Part shown: piece after piece, positions 7,739 to 14,256 of the stretch
Position numbering within the stretch: the first letter of the stretch is position 1
How the letters are laid out: each line of letters opens with the position of its first letter
From: SKLM01 sp964421785
GTDB lineage: Bacteria > Chloroflexota > Anaerolineae > B4-G1
Direction of reading: 5' to 3'
DNA length: 64,000 nucleotides
Assembly (NCBI GenBank): GCA_964421785.1
Contig: CAYQZG010000004.1
Span: 1 to 64,000 of the forward strand
Program-made: the position numbers and the translations under genes
The notes under the pieces: model-generated
What the model was told of the DNA's origin: nothing
The model's input: the letters and a program-made list of their open reading frames with translations, nothing else
The model's database searches: none

Positions 7739-8689
7739 TCACGTTTCGAAGCCCACGGCCAGGATCCGCTCCATCATCTCCGGGTCGTCCCGCAGCAGCC
7801 CGGATTCCGGCAGACGCTGGATCAGCGTGCACCAGTCTGTGTTCTCGGAGAAGACCTCGCGAAAGATGGGCAATGCCTCCTCCAGGCGTCCCAGGTCTGC
7901 CAGCGTGACGGCTTGCCAGAAGGGCAGCTCCTTGACCTGAGGGGCCATCGCGGCGGCGGTTCGATAGGCCTCTAATGCTTGCTCAACCTCCCCACTGCCC
8001 AGCAGGGCGTCTCCGTGGTTCATGTGCTCATAGGCCCGATGGAGGGTCAACAAGCGCCGCAGCTCTTGAATCGGCTCCGTGTGATCCTCGACGCGCAGCT
8101 CGACCACTCTGTCCTCCCACGGCCGACCACTTGACTCCGCCCCCACGACCAGCAGGGCTGCGCTCTGCTGGCCGCGTATATCACCACCGGCTGCTTGTCC
8201 GGCTTCCAGGGCTGCCAGCATGCGCTGAGGGAGATTGCCGGACGAGCTGCGATAGGCGTCGGCCATGGCAGGCCAGACGTCTGAGCTAGCCATCATGTTG
8301 GCCTGGGTGGAGAAGCCCTTTCCCAGGACGTGCCCGGCATCGGCGATGCAGCGCTCTCCGGTATGTGCTGCGATCTGGCCCTCGGCATCGACCATCGCTA
8401 CCTGGCGCAGCGCTCGTCCCCCGTCGGTCGTGAGCAGTGCTTTCAACGCTTGCAGTGCTGACGCCCCGCCGCGCATGAGGTCCAAGCCTAGAGGCCCGTA
8501 GCTGATCTCTACCATCGCTTGCGTGGCCACGGCGCCGACGCCGGCCTCAGCCCACGTCACCACTGATCCAACGGAGAACCAGTGCGACTGCACCGCCACT
8601 CCCATATGCCCGCTCTGAGGATCGCGGGCGACGATCGAGAACGTGTGAGCCAGCTCGGAGGGTCGTACAGGTCTATTTAAATCGGTCAT
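7739..8689 (-). CDS. DUF1028 family protein with C-terminal TPR-like region
   Basis: A 316-residue protein whose first 220 or so residues are DUF1028 (Ntn-hydrolase-like fold, function unknown). They show the family's HTFSIVARDPQSG start, GVGAVATQA, GPLGLDLM, the HTGERC block, and AAGGDIRGQQSAALLVV. The C-terminal 95 residues (EHMNHGDALLGSGEVEQALE to LADLGRLEEALPIFREVF) are helical, with two TPR-like units. Many relatives instead carry a peptidoglycan-binding tail. A good promoter precedes it. Catalytic activity is unproven for the family. Confidence 0.85.
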   Translation of the reverse strand: MTDLNRPVRPSELAHTFSIVARDPQSGHMGVAVQSHWFSVGSVVTWAEAGVGAVATQAMVEISYGPLGLDLMRGGASALQALKALLTTDGGRALRQVAMVDAEGQIAAHTGERCIADAGHVLGKGFSTQANMMASSDVWPAMADAYRSSSGNLPQRMLAALEAGQAAGGDIRGQQSAALLVVGAESSGRPWEDRVVELRVEDHTEPIQELRRLLTLHRAYEHMNHGDALLGSGEVEQALEAYRTAAAMAPQVKELPFWQAVTLADLGRLEEALPIFREVFSENTDWCTLIQRLPESGLLRDDPEMMERILAVGFET

Positions 8690-8728
8690 CTAGCCTCCTC
8701 TTTGGGTATCCTACGTCGATCCTTGGGG

Positions 8729-8757
8729 AGTATAGCCCACCTTCGTTGACTGGTCAA
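8729..8757 (-). promoter_or_regulatory. Promoter of the DUF1028 gene
   Basis: On the minus strand TTGACC (8752-8757) is followed after 17 bp by TATACT (8729-8734), about 40 bp upstream of the start codon. Confidence 0.65.
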
Positions 8758-8793
8758 AACTGAAGCTGGCTGGTAGATCTAAGTTGTGTTAAC

Positions 8794-8821
8794 TTGCAAC
8801 TCTCACCTCTCAGGGTACAAT
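8794..8821 (+). promoter_or_regulatory. Promoter of the rhomboid gene
   Basis: TTGCAA (8794-8799), a 16-bp spacer and TACAAT (8816-8821) give a plausible sigma-70-like promoter, with a leader of roughly 57 nt to the GTG start. Confidence 0.5.
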
Positions 8822-8884
8822 GCATTGGGTACCTTGTTGACTGTTAGGACGGCAAGGTTCGATTACAGCGCAGGAGGCGTAGAC

Positions 8885-9598
8885 GTGATTCCATTGAGGG
8901 ACAATGTCCCCTCTCGCCGCAAGCCGATTGTCAATACGGCCCTGATCGCCCTCAACGTGGTCGTCTTCTTGTTCGAATTCATCATCTTGAGTGCGGATCC
9001 TCTGCATCAATTCACCGCTGCCTGGGGGCTGGTGCCGGCGGATTTCTGGGAGTTCGAAGGTCTGCGCTCGTGGATCACCGTGTTCACCTCGATGTTCTTG
9101 CACGGCGGCTGGTGGCACCTGATCTCCAACATGTTGGCGCTGTACATCTTTGGTGACAACATCGAAGACCGCGTGGGACACCTGCGATACCTGTTCTTCT
9201 ATTTGGTCAGCGGTTTCATGGCGAGCGGGGCTCATTTGGTGGCGTATTCAGAATCGACCATTCCAACCGTCGGGGCCAGCGGGGCGATCGCCGGTGTGCT
9301 CGGAGCATACCTCGTGCTCTATCCGCAGGCCCGGGTGCTTACGCTGGTGCCCGTCTTCTATTTTGTGCGACTGATAGAGATCCCAGCCCTGATCTACCTG
9401 GGCTTCTGGTTCGTATCTCAGTTGTTCAACGGCATCTTCGCCTTGACCGCAGCCGATGTCTTCCAGAGCGGAGGCGTGGCGTGGTGGGCTCATATTGGTG
9501 GCTTTGTCTTTGGGCTGGCTGTCATTCGTCTCATCGCATCACGACCGAGAGCTCAGATGGTGGGGCGCTATCACCCGTGGCAGGATGGCCGTTGGTAG
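8885..9598 (+). CDS. Rhomboid family intramembrane serine protease
   Basis: A 237-residue polytopic membrane protease. The GTG start at 8885 is preferred because AGGAGG lies 7 bp upstream and it gives the family-typical N-terminus IPLRDNVPSRRKP; the frame is open 99 nt further upstream. Six or so membrane helices are visible. The catalytic serine is S132 in VGASGAIAG and the catalytic histidine is H203 in WAHIGGF. The conserved loop HGGWWHLISNM follows the first helix. Its substrate cannot be read from context. It overlaps the VanW gene downstream, suggesting one transcript. Confidence 0.93.
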   Translation: MIPLRDNVPSRRKPIVNTALIALNVVVFLFEFIILSADPLHQFTAAWGLVPADFWEFEGLRSWITVFTSMFLHGGWWHLISNMLALYIFGDNIEDRVGHLRYLFFYLVSGFMASGAHLVAYSESTIPTVGASGAIAGVLGAYLVLYPQARVLTLVPVFYFVRLIEIPALIYLGFWFVSQLFNGIFALTAADVFQSGGVAWWAHIGGFVFGLAVIRLIASRPRAQMVGRYHPWQDGRW

Positions 9599-11381
9599 CG
9601 TGAACACCCGCCTCTTGACGCTGCTCATAGCCGGCCTGATCATCCTCTTGGTTGGTTCAGTGCTGGGCTTCGAGGTACGGTACGCCAACCGCATCTACCC
9701 GGGCGTGTCGGTCTGGGGCACCGATGTCGGCGGGTTGCGTCCGGAGGGGGCGGCGTCCAGGCTGGAGACCCATGCCGTGCTTCAGAAACCACTGATCAGG
9801 CTGCACGGCCCCGATCGTTCCTGGGATGCCCGTCCCCTCGACCTTGGGCTCCGTCTGGAGTCGGCGTCGACGTTGGCATATGCCTACCGACTAGGACGGG
9901 ACCCCTCTTGGTCCCAGAATCTGCTCTATCACCTGGAGCTGTTGGCGCTTGGTGTAGACCTGTCGCCCATCATCACTTACGATCGATCCGAGGCCCGTCT
10001 CTATTTGGAAGCGTTGGCCGAGGAGGTCCACGTCAGGCCGGCCGACGCCAGGCTCACTTTCCAGGGAGCCAAACCGGTGGTCGAGCCAGCTCGAACCGGT
10101 CGCCGCTTGGATGTGGACGCGACGCTGGCGTCGCTCTCGCCGGCCCTGACGCAGTTGACGCCGGCCGAGATACCCCTGGTCATGCGGGAGATACCACCGA
10201 CCATCAGTGACGCTGAACCGGCGCGCGCTGAAGCGCAGCATATTCTGAATGGCCCCCTGACCCTCACGTTGGCCGATCCTGTGGAGGGAGATCCGGAGCC
10301 CTGGGTGATCTCCCCCGAGCAGCTGGTCGAGATGCTGAACGTGCGAGCCGAGGAGGGCGTGCTCCATACGAGCTGGGACCGGGATGCCCTCCGCTTGTAC
10401 CTCAAGAAGCTGGCGCCGGCTCTGGCGATCGACCCCGTGGACGCCCGCTTCCATTTCAACGAGACGACGAGACAGCTGGAGCCGATCACGGAAAGCCAGG
10501 AGGGGCGTGCGCTCGACGTAGCGGCTAGCGTAACTCACATCGTGGAGGCTGTCCAGGCTGGCGAGAGGTATGTGCCGCTGGTTGTTGAGGACATCCCCCC
10601 GCGCTATGCAGACACCGCGCGCGCCGAGGAGCTGGGCATCGTCGATCTCGTCTCTACGGGTGAGTCGTACTTCATCGGTTCGCCATCCGGTCGCGATCAT
10701 AACATCCGTCTGGCGGCCACCAAGTTCGATGGCGTGGTGATCCCGCCAGGTGAGACGTTCTCCTTCAACCACTACCTGGGCGAGGTGACCGCTGAGGCTG
10801 GCTACGATGAGTCGTACATCACCGCCGGCGAGCAATTGGAGATGGGCATCGGAGGGGGCATCTGCCAGGTTAGCACGACGGCGTTCCGTGCTGCGTTCTG
10901 GGGCGGCTATCCGATCACCGAGCGCTGGCACCACGGCCAGCGGGTGGGCTACTACGAACTGCGTGGGGGAGGCGTCGGCATGGACGCCACGGTCTACTCG
11001 CCACACGTGGATCTGAAGTTCACCAACGACCGCTCGACCCCGCTGCTGATCGAGACCGAGGTAGGGGAGGGAACACACCGGCTCGTCTTCCGCTTCTATG
11101 CCACCGACGACGGCCGGCGGGTGGAGAAGGAGGATCCGGTCGTCACCGACGAGACAGAGCCGGGGCCGCCGATTTACGAGCTGGATGAAGACCTGCAACC
11201 TGGATCGGTCATCAAGTGGCAATCAGCAGTGGGCGGCTTGACGGCCACCGTCGAGCGCTGGGTCTACGACGAATCAGGGGACGTGCTCCATCACGACACC
11301 TTCGTCAGCGAGTACGAACCGCGGCGCGCTGCCTACCACTACGGCCCCGGCTACGAGCCACCGGAGGAGACGGAACCGTAG
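9585..11381 (+). CDS. VanW family membrane-anchored protein
   Basis: About 598 residues. An N-terminal membrane anchor (about 8-30) is followed by extracellular repeats of the type found before VanW domains (putative peptidoglycan-binding PF12229-like, about 90-190 and 215-320). The VanW domain follows at about 360-520, with the hallmark ETFSFNHYLGEVTAEAGY and GIGGGICQVSTTAFRAAF blocks, then a G5-like C-terminal beta region and an acidic tail. VanW proteins accompany some vancomycin-resistance operons but are widespread cell-envelope proteins of unknown reaction. No vanA/H/X-type genes are nearby, so resistance is not implied. The ATG at 9585 overlaps the rhomboid stop by 14 bp; a GTG at 9600 is an alternative start. 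Confidence 0.88.
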   Translation: MAVGSVNTRLLTLLIAGLIILLVGSVLGFEVRYANRIYPGVSVWGTDVGGLRPEGAASRLETHAVLQKPLIRLHGPDRSWDARPLDLGLRLESASTLAYAYRLGRDPSWSQNLLYHLELLALGVDLSPIITYDRSEARLYLEALAEEVHVRPADARLTFQGAKPVVEPARTGRRLDVDATLASLSPALTQLTPAEIPLVMREIPPTISDAEPARAEAQHILNGPLTLTLADPVEGDPEPWVISPEQLVEMLNVRAEEGVLHTSWDRDALRLYLKKLAPALAIDPVDARFHFNETTRQLEPITESQEGRALDVAASVTHIVEAVQAGERYVPLVVEDIPPRYADTARAEELGIVDLVSTGESYFIGSPSGRDHNIRLAATKFDGVVIPPGETFSFNHYLGEVTAEAGYDESYITAGEQLEMGIGGGICQVSTTAFRAAFWGGYPITERWHHGQRVGYYELRGGGVGMDATVYSPHVDLKFTNDRSTPLLIETEVGEGTHRLVFRFYATDDGRRVEKEDPVVTDETEPGPPIYELDEDLQPGSVIKWQSAVGGLTATVERWVYDESGDVLHHDTFVSEYEPRRAAYHYGPGYEPPEETEP

Positions 11382-11403
11382 GTTGTCCTCCCTGAAGGGC
11401 GGG

Positions 11404-11772
11404 TCAGGACTGCGTGGGCGAGGGCGTCAGTGGGATGCCTTCGGCCGCGATGTTCTGGTAGAGACCGACGTGCTGCTGTTTCATCCGCTCCCACCGCTTC
11501 TGCCCGATGACGCGCGCGCCGATCAAGACGTCGTATTCCAGCGACACTCGCGCGGCCAGGGTGCTGATCTCCTGACGGAACGGCCAGTCCTCCTCGTCGA
11601 CGACGAGCAGGATATCTATGTCCGACCAGGGGCGGCTGTCCCCCCGAGCCTTTGAACCGAACAGGGTAGCCTGGAGAATACGTCCGGGGAACTGTTCGTG
11701 GAGTCGGCGCATGAAAGCCTCGACCGCCTGGCGCTCTTGTGTGGTGAGGTGCGAGGTGGAGGCTATGATCAT
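11404..11772 (-). CDS. MNT-type nucleotidyltransferase (putative antitoxin)
   Basis: A 122-residue minimal nucleotidyltransferase. The motif GSKARGDSRPWSDIDILLV (G39-S40 and D51-x-D53) matches the GSxxRGxxxxxSDxD signature, and a later Asp/Glu in LEYDVLIG could be the third metal ligand. Its ATG overlaps the TGA of the HEPN gene by 4 bp. Known HEPN/MNT modules are type II or VII-like toxin-antitoxin pairs in which the MNT protein neutralises the HEPN RNase, in some cases by AMPylation. That role is inferred here from family and arrangement. Confidence 0.88.
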   Translation of the reverse strand: MIIASTSHLTTQERQAVEAFMRRLHEQFPGRILQATLFGSKARGDSRPWSDIDILLVVDEEDWPFRQEISTLAARVSLEYDVLIGARVIGQKRWERMKQQHVGLYQNIAAEGIPLTPSPTQS

Positions 11773-12197
11773 AACCACTCCTCCTCCTGCAGGTACTTCT
11801 CGCTGCGGTTGACGAAACGGCGAGCGTCGCGCAGATCGTCTGCCGCCACCTTGGGGGCTGTCGGCACCTCGACATCGTAGTCGCTGACTTGCCGGTTGTC
11901 CATGACCCGGCCATAGATGTCGCTGTACTCGACCTCGAGGAGCCCTGGCTTCACGAATTGTTGCCGGAACGCAGCGATCACGCCCGAGTGCTTGCTCCGA
12001 CTGACGCCCTTGGTCCGCAGCATGGCGTTGGCGGCGTAGAAGATGGCGTAGTAGGCCCGATTGACCGCCGACCCGGAGAAGCCCTCTGCCAGGTTGTGGG
12101 CCGCTACCTCCAGCATCTCCCGAGCATGCTGCATGTAGAGTGCGACCTCGCGCTTCGAGGCCTGTTCTGACGGATTCGACGAGCTCACCACGGGCAT
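11769..12197 (-). CDS. HEPN domain protein (putative RNase toxin)
   Basis: A 142-residue HEPN (PF05168-like) protein. Four-helix features include the block SAVNRAYYAIFYAANAML with R47, and a following SKHSGVIAAF segment with H70. The classical RX4-6H arrangement is not obvious in the R47 helix, so RNase activity is uncertain. The start at 12197 is supported by GGGAGG just upstream; an open frame extends 48 nt further. It is first in a two-gene operon with the MNT gene. The pair lies convergent to the VanW gene and near a repeat-flanked scaffold gap, a typical accessory position. Confidence 0.85.
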   Translation of the reverse strand: MPVVSSSNPSEQASKREVALYMQHAREMLEVAAHNLAEGFSGSAVNRAYYAIFYAANAMLRTKGVSRSKHSGVIAAFRQQFVKPGLLEVEYSDIYGRVMDNRQVSDYDVEVPTAPKVAADDLRDARRFVNRSEKYLQEEEWL

Positions 12198-12352
12198 AGA
12201 CCACCTCCCACCGCACAGTATAGCGGAAAGCGCAGGGGAGGGCAAGTCCCCATCGATGACATCTCCGCCTAGCGCGGCCAGGCCCCTGTGCCACCCGCAT
12301 CGACGCCCGCGGCGACCGCCCCGCCCGCTAGTGGAGAGCCTCCGGTGAGTAT

Positions 12353-12518
12353 GGAGCGCCGTCGTCTCGACGGCCTTCCCCCCTGGGNNNNNNNNNNNNN
12401 NNNNNNNNNNNNNNNNNNNNNNNNNNNNNNNNNNNNNNNNNNNNNNNNNNNNNNNNNNNNNNNNNNNNNNNNNNNNNNNNNNNNNNNCGCCGTCGTCTCG
12501 ACGGCCTTCCCCCCTGGG
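12353..12518. repeat. Palindrome A copies flanking a 100-N scaffold gap
   Basis: GGAGCGCCGTCGTCTCGACG with its right arm and a C-rich tail (12353-12387) directly precedes 100 N (12388-12487). The last 31 bases before the gap are repeated exactly after it (12488-12518). The assembly therefore broke inside this repeat. The true gap may be zero, or may hide a tandem array like that at 1-54. No gene is visible between 12198 and 12521. Confidence 0.85.
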
Positions 12519-12521
12519 CCG

Positions 12522-14075
12522 TCATCCAACAAGGCTGACCGCCGCGCCGGTCGCCAGGGCTAGAACGGCTACGATCGCCACCCCATAGCGCATCACGGCC
12601 TGCAAGGCCGGCCCCTCTCCCGCCTCCACGGTGCTGCATCCCACGATCACCTTAGACGGGGCGAACGCGGACCCGACAGCGGCGCCTGCCGTCTGACCGG
12701 CCAGTATGATCAAGGGGCTGACGCCCACCAATGCCGCCACGCCTTGTTGTAGATCCCCGAAGATGACGTTGGAGTTGGTGTTGGAACCGGTCATGAAGGC
12801 GCCCAGCGCGCCGATGAAAGGCGTAGCGAGGGGAAAGGCTGGGCCGGCTAACTGTGCTATCCCATCGGCGAGTTGGTGCGTCATCCCTGCGTGCTCCATG
12901 GTCACAGCCATGCCCACCATGGCCGCCGTTCCCAGACTGGAACGGATCGCGCGACTCACGACGCCTCGCCCAATGCGGCTTGCCGCTCCCGGTCCGTAGG
13001 TGCCACGCCAGCGAAACAGCGCGTACGTAGCAACCGACGCGTACACCAGCAGCGCGCCAGGGTGTCCAAACAGGTTGATGGTGCGACCCTCTTCCGCCGT
13101 TACAATCCAACCACGGCCTGTGGTCAGCCTCGGAAACTGCACCCGAAGCACCACCCGGCCTAGGAGATCACGCACCGCCGGCACGAACTGCGCGAGGAGC
13201 ACGATGGCTATCAGCATGGCGTAGGGGGCAAGTGCCCAGCCAAGCGGCATGGTCGACTCGCGATCTGATGCTGTGAGCGGACTCTCCTCTGCTCGATCAA
13301 CCGCCTGCCAGCGCGCCCAGGTTACGCCGACCACCAGCCCGACCAAGCCCGCCGTCATCGCTCCGATCGACCAGAGGCCGTTGGTGACAACCACGTATTG
13401 TGTCACCGCCATCGGCAGGCCGATCACGAAGAGCGCTCCGAAGTTGGACCGAAGTGATCGCTTGCCGCCCGCTGCCCAGAGCGTACTGGCCCCGCAGCCA
13501 AAACAGGCGAGCCCAAGTAAGGCCGCGCTCCAGGGGGCCAGGGACGCTCCGCTTCGCCCGGTCGCCGCCATAAGGGCGAAGAACGAGGAGCCCAGGGAGC
13601 CGAAGGTGACGGCCCATGGATGGCCGACCGAGGGGATCACGACCGCAGCGAGGGAGGGAAAGCCCAGGCCGACCAGCAGCGGCGCGGTGACGGCTACCGG
13701 CACCCCAAACCCCCCCACGCCCTGGAGGAAGGTGCTGAAGACCCAGCCGAGAAGGAGGGCTTGCATACCACGGTCTGGCGTCAGCCGCGACAGCCCCTCG
13801 CCGATTGCATCTACGGCCCCTGCTTCTTCGGTGGTACGGTAGAAGAGGAGCGCACCCCAGATGATGTAGAGCACGAAGAGCGTCAGCAGCAGCCCCTTCA
13901 ATTGGGCATAGCCCAGCAGCCTAACCCCGGCGCCGAAGTGAGCAGCAGCTATGATGAGCGCGGTGGCCCACCCGACTGCCCCGGCCTGCGCGCCTCCCCA
14001 GCGGAAGCGAAGCATCAGGATCAGGACCGCCAGCACGGGCAGAAAAGCAAGAATCCAGTCGAAAAGGGTGGTCAT
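12522..14075 (-). CDS. lctP: LctP family L-lactate permease
   Basis: A 517-residue, about 13-helix membrane transporter of the lactate permease (LctP/LldP, also GlcA) family, which imports lactate or glycolate with protons. Family signatures include FLQGVGGFGVPVAVTAPLL, PSVGHPWAVTFGSLGSSFFA and GAFMTGSNTNSNVIFG, and the C-terminal APSKVIVGCSTV block. Length is near the family norm (about 530-560), slightly short. The stop is 4 bp downstream of the gap-flanking repeat, so the gene is intact. A LarA-type lactate racemase (22379-23701) and an Ldh-family dehydrogenase (50564-51676) elsewhere in the window would fit lactate use; that link is inference. Confidence 0.92.
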   Translation of the reverse strand: MTTLFDWILAFLPVLAVLILMLRFRWGGAQAGAVGWATALIIAAAHFGAGVRLLGYAQLKGLLLTLFVLYIIWGALLFYRTTEEAGAVDAIGEGLSRLTPDRGMQALLLGWVFSTFLQGVGGFGVPVAVTAPLLVGLGFPSLAAVVIPSVGHPWAVTFGSLGSSFFALMAATGRSGASLAPWSAALLGLACFGCGASTLWAAGGKRSLRSNFGALFVIGLPMAVTQYVVVTNGLWSIGAMTAGLVGLVVGVTWARWQAVDRAEESPLTASDRESTMPLGWALAPYAMLIAIVLLAQFVPAVRDLLGRVVLRVQFPRLTTGRGWIVTAEEGRTINLFGHPGALLVYASVATYALFRWRGTYGPGAASRIGRGVVSRAIRSSLGTAAMVGMAVTMEHAGMTHQLADGIAQLAGPAFPLATPFIGALGAFMTGSNTNSNVIFGDLQQGVAALVGVSPLIILAGQTAGAAVGSAFAPSKVIVGCSTVEAGEGPALQAVMRYGVAIVAVLALATGAAVSLVG

Positions 14076-14256
14076 GGAGAGCTCCTGTACGAGTGTGCAA
14101 GTGCGTGAGCGTGGACGTCGGCCAGTGTGCAGGCGTGCGAGTGTGCGAGGCTCGCGCTGACAGCAACCGAGTTTGAGAGGCTCAGGGCGGTTCTACGAGC
14201 GGAGGCAGTGGTATCAGCGCGCAACATTGGCGTAGGACCATCCTCTGAGTCAAGGT
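14076..14256. other. Gene-free stretch with low-complexity GTGTGC-rich sequence
   Basis: Positions 14090-14155 hold irregular repeats of GTGTGCAAGTG-like and GTGCGAG-like words. The same word in reverse complement (CACTTGCACAC) is repeated at 63683-63712. I see no gene or clear regulatory site. Confidence 0.4.

Noticed and set aside
9891..11222. Long open frame antisense to the VanW gene (443 codons)
   Set aside because: It lies fully opposite a well-supported VanW gene, has no recognisable domain, and is explained by high GC content.
9585..11381. Vancomycin resistance locus because of VanW
   Set aside because: VanW domains are common in envelope proteins, and no vanH, vanA/B or vanX genes are nearby.
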